This document shows, piece by piece, positions 26,609 through 34,469 of a DNA stretch of 64,000 nucleotides. The stretch covers positions 152,835 through 216,834 of the forward strand of contig NZ_MSDV01000075.1 of NCBI RefSeq assembly GCF_001931485.1, read 5' to 3'. Made by a program: the position numbers and the translations under genes. Under the pieces are notes generated by a model. The model saw only the letters and a program-made list of their open reading frames with translations. It was not told the DNA's origin and did not search any database. The DNA is from Burkholderia sp. SRS-W-2-2016 (GTDB lineage: Bacteria > Pseudomonadota > Gammaproteobacteria > Burkholderiales > Burkholderiaceae). How positions within the stretch are numbered: position 1 is the stretch's first letter; each line of letters opens with the position of its first letter.

Positions 26609-27907
26609 ATGACAGGGCAAACCGGACAACCGACCAGCGCGCAGGCGCAGATCGTTAAAGGGAAGTCGCCACGCAATGCGCTGATCAGCGCGGGTGTAGT
26701 CGCTGCTGTCGTCATTGCCGCACTCGGCTTCTACTATCAGGTCCAGGAGAGCGCGAAGGCCGACGACGAAGCGAAACTGGCAAAAAAGGACAAACAGGCG
26801 GAGGTCGTCGACAAGTCAACCAGCACGCAGGACGTCGAAAGGATCATTGAGGACCAGCAATCGGCCGCACGACGGATTGCGGCCTCGGAGGCGCGAGCTG
26901 CCGCGTTGCCGCGTGCTGCATCGGCCGCGGCGCCCAGCCTCGCGCTAGGTCTGACTGCGGACAACTTCGTCGCTGACCAGCGCACTCGCGAACTCAAGAC
27001 ACAGGCGGACAACGATGCGATCTACGCGTCGGCAATCTTCCGTCCCGGTGTCAAGGTCAAGGATTCCGGGTCCGTGCAGGCGACCTTGCCTGCGGGCATC
27101 CTCACGCCGCAGCAGATCGCCGCGCAGCAGACGGCGGCCCAGCAGGCTGCCGCCGGTTCGGCCGGTGCACAGGTCGCCGCGGCGCTGGCGTCAGCGGGCA
27201 TCGGCCCGCAGGCGGGGCGTGGCACCGCCTCATCGACGCAGGACCGCGATACGGCGTTTATCAGGACCGCCGCAGGGCAATCCGGCAACGGCGAGGATTT
27301 TTCCCGCAGTGGCTTCGTGGGGCAGGCGCACGGCTGCGTGCTTTCGCCGCCGCACCATATACCGGTGCTCTCCATCGAAGGACTCAATTCCGATCGTCCC
27401 GGCACCGCTGCGCTCATGGTCGAAAAGGATGTCTACGACAGCATTCGCGGCGACTGCCTGATGATCCCGAAGGGCACGATGATCACCGCGCCCTACAGTT
27501 CGGATATCCAGCCGGGCCAGCAGACCATTCTCGTTGCGGCAACCGAAATGCGACTGCCCAACGGCAAACATGTGCCGCTCTATGGCGGGCAGGGTGCGGA
27601 CGCAGACGGCTCGGCGGGCTTCTCAGGCGACGTCAACAGCCACTTCCTGAAAATCTTCGGTACGTCGTTCCTCACGGCGATCCTCCTGGGTGCATTCGAC
27701 AAGGGCGGGACGTCGTCGACCACCACGGGCCCGCTCGGCGTCACGCAGGTTGGAACCACGGCCGGACAGGTTGCTGCCCAGACCTCGCAGTCCGTTCTCG
27801 ATCGCTACAAGAACATCCCACCCACGATCACGACGGGTCCGGGGGAGCGCCGCTTCATGATCAAGGTCAATCGCGACATCTACATGGAGCCGTACCGCGG
27901 TGACTAG
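26609..27907 (+). CDS. VirB10/TrbI-like protein
   Basis: A 432-residue protein spanning the envelope: cytosolic N-terminus, TM helix (about 25-43), a long coiled, Ala/Gln-rich periplasmic linker (50-235), then the conserved VirB10 beta-barrel (LSPPHHIPVLSIEGLNSDRP, DSIRGDCLMIPKGTMITAPY, ILVAATEMRLPNGKHVPLYG, HFLKIFGTSFLTAILLGAF, ERRFMIKVNRDIYM). The antenna region around IFGTSFLTAILL forms the outer-membrane pore in T4SS. It normally senses ATP use by VirB11/VirD4, neither of which is encoded here. Overlaps the next gene by 8 bp. Confidence 0.88.
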   Translation: MTGQTGQPTSAQAQIVKGKSPRNALISAGVVAAVVIAALGFYYQVQESAKADDEAKLAKKDKQAEVVDKSTSTQDVERIIEDQQSAARRIAASEARAAALPRAASAAAPSLALGLTADNFVADQRTRELKTQADNDAIYASAIFRPGVKVKDSGSVQATLPAGILTPQQIAAQQTAAQQAAAGSAGAQVAAALASAGIGPQAGRGTASSTQDRDTAFIRTAAGQSGNGEDFSRSGFVGQAHGCVLSPPHHIPVLSIEGLNSDRPGTAALMVEKDVYDSIRGDCLMIPKGTMITAPYSSDIQPGQQTILVAATEMRLPNGKHVPLYGGQGADADGSAGFSGDVNSHFLKIFGTSFLTAILLGAFDKGGTSSTTTGPLGVTQVGTTAGQVAAQTSQSVLDRYKNIPPTITTGPGERRFMIKVNRDIYMEPYRGD

Positions 27908-28706
27908 GCGCGTTGTCCTGATCCTCTCGCTGGCGGCGCTCACGACCGGAAGCCGCGCGGCGACCATTGAGAACGTAATCAGCCCGACGAGCGTCGTGCT
28001 GGCGCAGGCGGGCGCACGCTCGGTCGCGAACTTCGATGGCAAACCCGTTTTCTACTGCGGGCTGAAAGCGTTCGAAGCGTGGGCTACGCCGCTGGTCGGC
28101 CAACCGGTTGCGAGCAATCCTGACGCGGGTATCACGGTATCCGTGGACGCACGCGATGTTGCGCTCGAGCAGTTGCTGGTCAGCAAGGGCTGGTTGCAAC
28201 CGGTCGTGCTCGATGACGAAGCGCAAGCTGCGATTACCGAGAGACGCGGAGGATGGGCCTGCGCGAGTGCGACTACCCCCTTCGATCTGATGCATACGAG
28301 TGTCGATCCGAAGGTGCTGGCAGGCATCGCATTGAACGAATCCGGCCTCAACGGCCACGCATGGCCGTGGACCCTGAACATCGCGGGGCAGGGTTATTTC
28401 TTCAGGACGCGCGAAGACGCGTATCGCGTCGTGATGTCGCTGATCGCACATGGTCGCAGGGACTTCGACGTTGGCCTCATGCAGATCAACTGGGGATATC
28501 ACGCGAGACGTTTCGCGTCGCCCTGGGACGCGCTCGCGCCGGCGACCAGCGTTCACGTTGCCGAAGACATTCTTAACGAGAACTACAGCAAGACGCACTC
28601 CGTTGCGAAAGCAATTGCCTATTACCACAGCGCCAACCCCGCGCCCGGTCAGGCGTACCTCGCGCGCTTCGCACGACATCTCAACCAGATTCAGGCAGGT
28701 CTATGA
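27900..28706 (+). CDS. Exported SLT-type lytic transglycosylase with an N-terminal nuclease-like module
   Basis: A 268-residue exported protein, GTG start inside the VirB10-like gene. The C-terminal half (about 138-260) has the transglycosylase pattern: ALNESGLNGHAWPWTLN with catalytic E near 146, FDVGLMQINWGYHARRF and AIAYYHSANP. The N-terminal half resembles the end of staphylococcal-nuclease-like domains (VALEQLLVSKGWLQPVV, then ITERRGGWACAS), although nuclease residues are not obvious. The enzyme opens peptidoglycan for the pilus or channel. It is one of two transglycosylases in this operon. Confidence 0.78.
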   Translation: MTRRVVLILSLAALTTGSRAATIENVISPTSVVLAQAGARSVANFDGKPVFYCGLKAFEAWATPLVGQPVASNPDAGITVSVDARDVALEQLLVSKGWLQPVVLDDEAQAAITERRGGWACASATTPFDLMHTSVDPKVLAGIALNESGLNGHAWPWTLNIAGQGYFFRTREDAYRVVMSLIAHGRRDFDVGLMQINWGYHARRFASPWDALAPATSVHVAEDILNENYSKTHSVAKAIAYYHSANPAPGQAYLARFARHLNQIQAGL

Positions 28707-30001
28707 AGCATATTGTTTCCCGCATCGCGCTTGCCTGCGTTGCGTTGATCAACGCGATGACGTCGAACGCTGCAAACACCGATCCGTTCGATTTCGACTA
28801 TGAGGTCTCCGGTGGCATCGCGGACCGCCCCGCACTCATCTTCAACGACGGTTCGCAAACCTATATCCAGCCGCGCGCGGGGCAGGTCATCACGGCAACG
28901 GGTGGCCACCCGCAGGGTCCGTATGTCGTGGTCGACGGTACACCGGAGAACATCACATACACCGTTGGCGGTCATATCGCAACCGCGCGCTGGGCGAAAG
29001 CAAACAGCTTTATAGGTGGCCGCGGGGCGCTCGCTTCGTTGCGGGACGATCAGCCGCCAGGTTTCGACGGTTTCTCGAACCGGCTCGCACTGATTGGCGC
29101 ACGTGGCGCGCTTGAACCAGTGCGACAGCTTGACGCCACGATGCCGGTAGGGGGCATCGTGAAAGCACTCGTGCCCCAGGGCTGGACCGGGTCCGCGCAG
29201 AAGGATGTCGACCTGAACAATGCCTCGTCATTCGCAACACGCCCGGGCGAAAACTGGATCCAGGCGCTGGACCGGTTGATGTCACAGGGTGGCCTCTACG
29301 CTGATGTCGACTTCAACACACGACACGTGCGCTTGCGTCGCGATACGCCCAAGTCAGCCGCGCTCAACTATGCGGCCGGCGAGCAGCCGGCGGCGACGGC
29401 GGCTGCAGCGTCAGTTTCGGCATCGCCGGCAGGCGTCGCAGCGGAACCTCATGCCGCCGAGCCGTCGGTACTCGCACAACATTTCGGAGCCGAGGCAATT
29501 CGTGACGGGGATGACGCTCACACGCAGATCCGCTTCGCGTCCCGACCATCGAAAGACCTTCTGTTCCGTGACGTGAGCGGGAAAGCGCTGCGTGCGAAGT
29601 GGGATGAGGCGACGAAGGTCATGACGATTGACCGGACGTCACCGTTTGTTGTGTCCGGCGGCTCTGCCAGCGTGGAAGTGGGCCGTACTGCGGGCACGGT
29701 CTACGACTTTGATGCGACGAGCCCTGCTCATCTCGAAGCCGTCTTTGACCAGAACGGCGAGACGTACTTCAAGTTCGCCGAGTCGGTGGTCGCGGTCACG
29801 GTCGCAGATGTTCACCACCTGGGGTCGGGCGAGCAGAAGGGACGTTATTACCGCTTTCGGGGGACCGCTGAGCAATTCATCGTTGTCGCCGACGGCAACA
29901 CTGTCAACGTGACCCGCCGTCACGAGGTGAAGTACTTCGAAGAGCCCGTTGCGAGCGGTGCTAAATCCGCTACGACGACAACCGCGGCGGTGCTCCCATG
30001 A
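28703..30001 (+). CDS. Chimera of two VirB9 C-terminal domains around a TcpQ/PilL-like module
   Basis: A 432-residue exported protein (signal peptide 1-24). Residues 28-95 (FDFDYEVSGGIADRPALIFN, GPYVVVDGTPENITYTVGG) match the C-terminal beta-sandwich of the VirB9-like protein in this operon. Residues about 145-212 (GGIVKALVPQGWTG, ENWIQALDRLMSQGGL) look like the TcpQ/PilL accessory domain that docks on pilus secretins. Residues about 325-412 (HLEAVFDQNGETYFKFA, FRGTAEQFIVVADGNTVNV) are a second VirB9-type sandwich. It could physically link a VirB-type ring to the PilN secretin. Overlaps its neighbours by ATGA at both ends. Confidence 0.7.
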   Translation: MKHIVSRIALACVALINAMTSNAANTDPFDFDYEVSGGIADRPALIFNDGSQTYIQPRAGQVITATGGHPQGPYVVVDGTPENITYTVGGHIATARWAKANSFIGGRGALASLRDDQPPGFDGFSNRLALIGARGALEPVRQLDATMPVGGIVKALVPQGWTGSAQKDVDLNNASSFATRPGENWIQALDRLMSQGGLYADVDFNTRHVRLRRDTPKSAALNYAAGEQPAATAAAASVSASPAGVAAEPHAAEPSVLAQHFGAEAIRDGDDAHTQIRFASRPSKDLLFRDVSGKALRAKWDEATKVMTIDRTSPFVVSGGSASVEVGRTAGTVYDFDATSPAHLEAVFDQNGETYFKFAESVVAVTVADVHHLGSGEQKGRYYRFRGTAEQFIVVADGNTVNVTRRHEVKYFEEPVASGAKSATTTTAAVLP

Positions 30002-30426
30002 TGCGCGGCACGCCAGTTTTCGCGGCGCTCATTGCCGCTTGGTGCGCCACGCCGTGCTTCGCCGATTGTCTTGACGACGCGGCGGCCTACCGGCATCTGA
30101 ATCCGGCGCTGGTCCGTGCGATTGCACAGCATGAATCCGGTATGCGCGCTACCGCCGTGAACGTGAACAGCAACGGTTCCGAAGACATTGGACTGATGCA
30201 GATCAACTCATCGTGGCTGCCGGCGCTGCAGCGCTACGGCATCAGTCGGGAGCATCTCTTCGACGCGTGCGTGAACGCCTACGTGGGCACGTGGATCCTC
30301 GCGTCGAACTGCCGCCGGCTGGGCGCGACATGGAAGTGTGTCGGCGCCTACAACGCGGTGTCGCCGCAAAAGCAGCTGAGCTACGCGAACGCCATCTATC
30401 GAATCCTGCAGCGGGCAGGGAACTGA
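29998..30426 (+). CDS. pilT: PilT/VirB1-like lytic transglycosylase
   Basis: A 142-residue protein with signal peptide (1-22, CFADC) and a compact SLT domain: IAQHESGMRATAVNVNSNGS with the catalytic glutamate near 44, DIGLMQINSSWLP, and CVGAYNAVSP. This short IpgF/PilT form is typical of R64-type thin-pilus operons and VirB1. Cysteines at the mature N-terminus and in ACVNAYVG and SNCRRLG probably form disulfides. It overlaps the preceding gene and is 6 bp from the next. Confidence 0.85.
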   Translation: MMRGTPVFAALIAAWCATPCFADCLDDAAAYRHLNPALVRAIAQHESGMRATAVNVNSNGSEDIGLMQINSSWLPALQRYGISREHLFDACVNAYVGTWILASNCRRLGATWKCVGAYNAVSPQKQLSYANAIYRILQRAGN

Positions 30427-30432
30427 AAAACC

Positions 30433-30975
30433 ATGCACATGAACCTGACCATTCCGACGACGCGTCGCGCCAGTCTCGCCGCGAAAGTGTTCACCGCATT
30501 GCTGCTCGCGGGCCTGAATTCGTATTGCGCCGCCGCGCAGCCGCCCATCGGGGACGGCTGGCAGATGCTGTCTGCTGCCACGTCCAATACAGGGCCGGTC
30601 GCGGCGCTGCCGTCACAGGCCGTTGCTCTCGCGAATCTTGCCACCGCACCCACATCGTCCCTGGCCGTTGCGCCGGTTGTGCTTCCTGGTGCGCCCGTCG
30701 CGCCGGCTGGTGACCTGACGTTTTCGGTCACGCCACAGGACGTGAATCTGCGCAATGCGCTCGATCGCTGGCTGCAGACGCAGGGCTGGCAGCTCGCATG
30801 GAAGATCGACGACGACCTGCCGCTCGAATTCAACGCCAGCTTCTCGGGCGATTTCACGGCTGTGCTCACGCAGGTGATGAAGGCCACCAACCACATGCGC
30901 ACGCCGACGCGCATCTGCCGCCATACCAACCACGTTATCCGCGTGATCGCACGCGCCGCGAACTGCCAGGACTGA
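30433..30975 (+). CDS. pilL: PilL-like (TcpQ-domain) secretin partner
   Basis: A 180-residue exported protein. After the signal peptide (to about 36, AAAQPP) comes an Ala/Pro-rich linker and a C-terminal TcpQ domain (about 98-178: TFSVTPQDVNLRNALDRWLQ, QGWQLAWKIDDDLPLEFNAS, NHVIRVIAR). TcpQ proteins stabilise and position the pilus secretin in the outer membrane. It is placed directly before the secretin gene, as in toxin-coregulated and thin-pilus loci. Confidence 0.8.
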   Translation: MHMNLTIPTTRRASLAAKVFTALLLAGLNSYCAAAQPPIGDGWQMLSAATSNTGPVAALPSQAVALANLATAPTSSLAVAPVVLPGAPVAPAGDLTFSVTPQDVNLRNALDRWLQTQGWQLAWKIDDDLPLEFNASFSGDFTAVLTQVMKATNHMRTPTRICRHTNHVIRVIARAANCQD

Positions 30976-30979
30976 CCCA

Positions 30980-32596
30980 ATGATCCGTCATCAGAAACTG
31001 AAATCCGTCACGGCGGCGATCGCCGCGCTCGCACTTACCGGATGCACGGTGATGCAGGGCGACGTCAATGGCGCGTATGACAACGCGAACCATACGATGC
31101 TCGACGCAATGGGAAATGGTCCCCAGTCGATGGCGCTGGTCGAGGATGTGCCAAACGCGTTTCTGGGTGACCGGCTTGTGCCGGTTGCCTATGAGGCGAC
31201 CCTGCCTGCGGTGTTCCGTGAAAAGACGGTCACGTTGCCCGCGAACATGAAACTGCGAACGATCGCGACCCTGGTCTCGAGTGCGACGGGCTATCCGGTG
31301 CATCTGAGCCCAGATGTGTTCATCCCGCGCGACACGCTGATTCCGCGCGGGCCAGCCGGAGAAGGCAAGGGGGCCGGTGTGTCGTTGGGCAAGACGTCCG
31401 AAGAGCCGGTGTTCGCGCAGCCATTCACCGGCAGCGTCGGCATGTACATGCGCAACATGACCGAGGATCTGGGCCTCGACTGGTCGTTCGATGGATCGAC
31501 CATCAACGTATCGCGGTTTGTGACCCGCATGTTCCAGATCGCGGCGATTCCCGGCAAGGTCTCCATCAAGTCCACGATGTCCAAAGGCATGGACACCTCC
31601 ACCGGTAATCAGGCGAGTGGTAGCGGCGGCAGCTCCGGCGGAAACACCGGTTCGTTCTCGGCGATCACCTCAACCGGCCGCGATGGCGAATTCGATCAGA
31701 TGGAGTCGATCCGTGCGGCCCTGGGCAAGCTCAAATCGCCGATGGGCACTATCGACGTGAACCCCCAAAGCCGTCTCGTCATGGTGTACGACACCAAGGA
31801 AGCAGCGGACCGGATGGGACAGCTGCTCGCACGCGAGAACGCGATCTCGACCCGTCAGGTTGCGATTCGCGTGCGTACGCTGCAGATCGCACTGAACAAC
31901 GGCAGCCAGGCCGGTGTGAATGCCGACGTGGTGTTCAACAAGATCCAGAACGGGCTGGCCCAGTACGCGATCAGCTTCGTGTCGCCGACCTCGCTCGCAT
32001 CGGGCGGCGGTTCGGTTGGCCTGTCCGTGCTGCGCGCTAACGCACCCTTTTCCGGGACCAACGCTGTGATCAACGCACTGAACAGCTACGGCCGGACGGT
32101 GCAGGACAACACGCTCACCAAGCTTACGCTCAACGGGCTGCCGGTGTCGGTCGCGTCGTTCCAGAGCGACGACTATCTGCGCTCCACGCAGGCTTCGTCG
32201 GGTTCGATTTCCGGAACGTCCGGGGGCGTACCGGGGCTCACGCCTGGCACCGTTACGACAGGCGACTTCGTGAATGTGCTGCCCTCGGTGAACGATCACA
32301 ACCAGATCATTCTTGCGTACTGGAGCGACAGTTCGAAGCTCAACGGGCCCTTCACGAGCGCAAGCGTCGGCTCCGGAGAAACGCAGCAGCAGATCCAGCT
32401 CGCCCACACGACCGGCAGCAAGGACGACCAGACCGTGGCGCTCGCTGACGGACAGACTGTCGTGCTCTATGGCGCGATGACCGATCACGCCGATGGCACA
32501 ACCAACGGCGGTCTCGCCGGTATCACCGGGACGTGGAACAAGACGCGCACCTTCCAGGTGATCATGCTGACGGCAACTGTCGTCCCCTCGATGTGA
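30980..32596 (+). CDS. pilN: PilN, type IVb pilus secretin lipoprotein
   Basis: A 538-residue lipoprotein (lipobox ALTGCTVM). N0/N1-type domains (TLPANMKLRTIATLVSSATGY) are followed by a Ser/Gly-rich loop (about 208-225), a ring-building domain (MGTIDVNPQSRLVMVYDTKEAA) and the secretin barrel with TGDFVNVLPSVNDHNQIILAYW and VALADGQTVVLYG. PilN forms the outer-membrane gate through which the pilus extends. The stop codon overlaps a possible GTG start of pilO. Confidence 0.92.
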   Translation: MIRHQKLKSVTAAIAALALTGCTVMQGDVNGAYDNANHTMLDAMGNGPQSMALVEDVPNAFLGDRLVPVAYEATLPAVFREKTVTLPANMKLRTIATLVSSATGYPVHLSPDVFIPRDTLIPRGPAGEGKGAGVSLGKTSEEPVFAQPFTGSVGMYMRNMTEDLGLDWSFDGSTINVSRFVTRMFQIAAIPGKVSIKSTMSKGMDTSTGNQASGSGGSSGGNTGSFSAITSTGRDGEFDQMESIRAALGKLKSPMGTIDVNPQSRLVMVYDTKEAADRMGQLLARENAISTRQVAIRVRTLQIALNNGSQAGVNADVVFNKIQNGLAQYAISFVSPTSLASGGGSVGLSVLRANAPFSGTNAVINALNSYGRTVQDNTLTKLTLNGLPVSVASFQSDDYLRSTQASSGSISGTSGGVPGLTPGTVTTGDFVNVLPSVNDHNQIILAYWSDSSKLNGPFTSASVGSGETQQQIQLAHTTGSKDDQTVALADGQTVVLYGAMTDHADGTTNGGLAGITGTWNKTRTFQVIMLTATVVPSM

Positions 32597-33891
32597 GCGC
32601 CGGCATGCATATCACCGGACCGCTTCCGACCGACAAAAAAGCCCGACTGGTGTTCGGGCTGGACTGGCGCGCGTATCCGACGAAAAGCGCGAAGGCTGAA
32701 CGCCGGCGCTACGCCGAAGACTTCGGCGCGACGCATCACGTCGAGTTCAAGGTCGGACAGGAGACGATCGCAGGCTTCGCGGCGCCCGAGGCATCCGACA
32801 TTCGCGGTCTGAAGCTGTACTCGGGCGCGGCGCGTGTTGCCGTGCACGCGCGAGTGAAGTCGAAGCCCGCTGCGCTCGTGCTCCTGCAGGATGGCGACCA
32901 CATTCACCTGGTCTTCGTTGTGCGCGGCGTCGTGCGTAGCGACGAGGTGCTGACGCCCGAGGCGGCTCGCGTGCGGTGTGATGCGATCCGTAATGAATGC
33001 CAGCGCCTCAATGTTCCGCTTGTAACGCTCGGCGCGGGCCAGTCCATCGGTGAGGTTGACGAGAGCTTCGCAGCGGCGGCGCTGCTTGAAGATCGCAAGG
33101 CGGGTCGGGTCACGAAGCTACCTGTCGCTATTCCGACCGCAATTCCGCTGACGATCATTGTGGTTACGCTCCTTGCGGTCGGCAGCAAGGTCTATGACGC
33201 GATGCAGCCGCCGCCACCGCCGCCGCCGCATGAGCCAACGTTTGCAGAAAAGTATGAGGCTGCGGTCCGCAAGACATTCGCGTCAGCGCCGCCCCGTGCG
33301 AATGAACTCGCGCCTGCGCTGATTGGCACGCTGGGCAGCAGCGAGACCAACCGGTCCGGCTTTCGCTTCGAGAGCGCGGACTGCGGAATATCCGGCAACT
33401 GCACCATCACGTACGGCCGCGAAGGCGGCACGTTCACAGGCTTCGATCGCGACGCAATTCCCGCCATGCGTCCGCTCACGTTCGACGCCGATGGTCGGCA
33501 CCTGAAGACCCGCGGGCCCGCGATTCCGGTTGTGGCTCCTGTGTCGTCGGCGGGGCAGGAAGCATGGCCGTCCGAGCAGGGGTTGATCGAGGCGCTCCAG
33601 ACACCGCCCCAACGACTCTCGCAGCGGCCGTTCGAGCTGGACAGTCAGGGCTACATCGTTCTGTTGCAGCCATCCAAACCGGTTATGTCCGACCAGTCAG
33701 GCGCGGGTCCGCGACCCAAACGGCTGATGCGGGTGGGCGACTGGCAGATCGACGGCTTCCGATGGCAGTCGGTGCTTCTTTCCCGACTGCCAGCAAACAT
33801 GGCGATCGACAGTCTGAAAGTCGAATACCGGATGACCGAACCGGTAGGCATCCATTTCACAGCGAAGGGCAAATACTATGTTCTCGACTAG
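32593..33891 (+). CDS. pilO: PilO, type IVb pilus assembly protein
   Basis: A 432-residue protein with a cytosolic N-terminal part (FGLDWRAYPTKSAKAERRRYAEDFGA, typical of PilO2-type proteins), one TM helix (about 181-198, IPLTIIVVTLLAVGS), a polyproline stretch (PPPPPPPHEP) and a periplasmic C-terminus with paired cysteines (ADCGISGNCTI). The GTG at 32593 overlaps the pilN stop (GTGA); the ATG at 32605 is an alternative. It belongs to the inner-membrane alignment complex that connects the motor to the secretin. Confidence 0.87.
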   Translation: MSAGMHITGPLPTDKKARLVFGLDWRAYPTKSAKAERRRYAEDFGATHHVEFKVGQETIAGFAAPEASDIRGLKLYSGAARVAVHARVKSKPAALVLLQDGDHIHLVFVVRGVVRSDEVLTPEAARVRCDAIRNECQRLNVPLVTLGAGQSIGEVDESFAAAALLEDRKAGRVTKLPVAIPTAIPLTIIVVTLLAVGSKVYDAMQPPPPPPPHEPTFAEKYEAAVRKTFASAPPRANELAPALIGTLGSSETNRSGFRFESADCGISGNCTITYGREGGTFTGFDRDAIPAMRPLTFDADGRHLKTRGPAIPVVAPVSSAGQEAWPSEQGLIEALQTPPQRLSQRPFELDSQGYIVLLQPSKPVMSDQSGAGPRPKRLMRVGDWQIDGFRWQSVLLSRLPANMAIDSLKVEYRMTEPVGIHFTAKGKYYVLD

Positions 33892-34465
33892 CCGAATCCT
33901 CGCGCGCACCGTCATCGCTCTGGGGGCGGGCGGGATCATGCTGTCATCAGCGACAGCGCGCGCCGATAGTCCTCATCTCACGCTGGACGATATCGACCAG
34001 CTTTCGCGCGACAAGGTGGTGCGCCAGCTCAGAGGGACCGGCGAGGGTGCGGCGGCGACGGGCACTGTGAGTCTGTCCGCGCCGGCGCCCACAGCGCCGG
34101 ACGCGTCCCCGCCGCCGAAAGTTGCGCCCAAGCCCGCAGCCACCACACGGCCGCGCGCGGAGCCGGCCACATTCGTGGGTGCCTACACCGACCCGACAGG
34201 TGGCTATGTCCTCTACGAGCTGGGCGGCGGAATCTACTCCGCGCATCTGGGCAAAAAACTCCTGAATGGATGGGTTGCACAGAAGGTGGACGGCTATCTC
34301 GTCACGGTGGCTGAGGGCAGGCACGTGTGGAGCGAACCCATTCGTAGCGAGGCGGTCGCCGGCATGTCCTCAAGCCCGGCGCTTCAGGCGATCACCGACC
34401 TCGGCGGTCCATTGCCTCCGTCCGGTGTATTCGGCGCACCCGTTCGCGTGACTTCAGGGAGATAA
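33878..34465 (+). CDS. pilP: PilP, type IVb pilus biogenesis protein
   Basis: A 195-residue exported protein, signal peptide 1-28 (TARADS). Conserved start of the mature part: HLTLDDIDQLSRDKVVRQ, then a Pro/Ala linker (90-110) and a C-terminal beta-domain (YEVGGGIYSAHLGKK-like, VDGYLVTVAEG, FGAPVRVTS). PilP bridges inner-membrane PilO and the secretin. It starts 14 bp inside pilO. Confidence 0.85.
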   Translation: MFSTSRILARTVIALGAGGIMLSSATARADSPHLTLDDIDQLSRDKVVRQLRGTGEGAAATGTVSLSAPAPTAPDASPPPKVAPKPAATTRPRAEPATFVGAYTDPTGGYVLYELGGGIYSAHLGKKLLNGWVAQKVDGYLVTVAEGRHVWSEPIRSEAVAGMSSSPALQAITDLGGPLPPSGVFGAPVRVTSGR

Positions 34466-34469
34466 CAGC

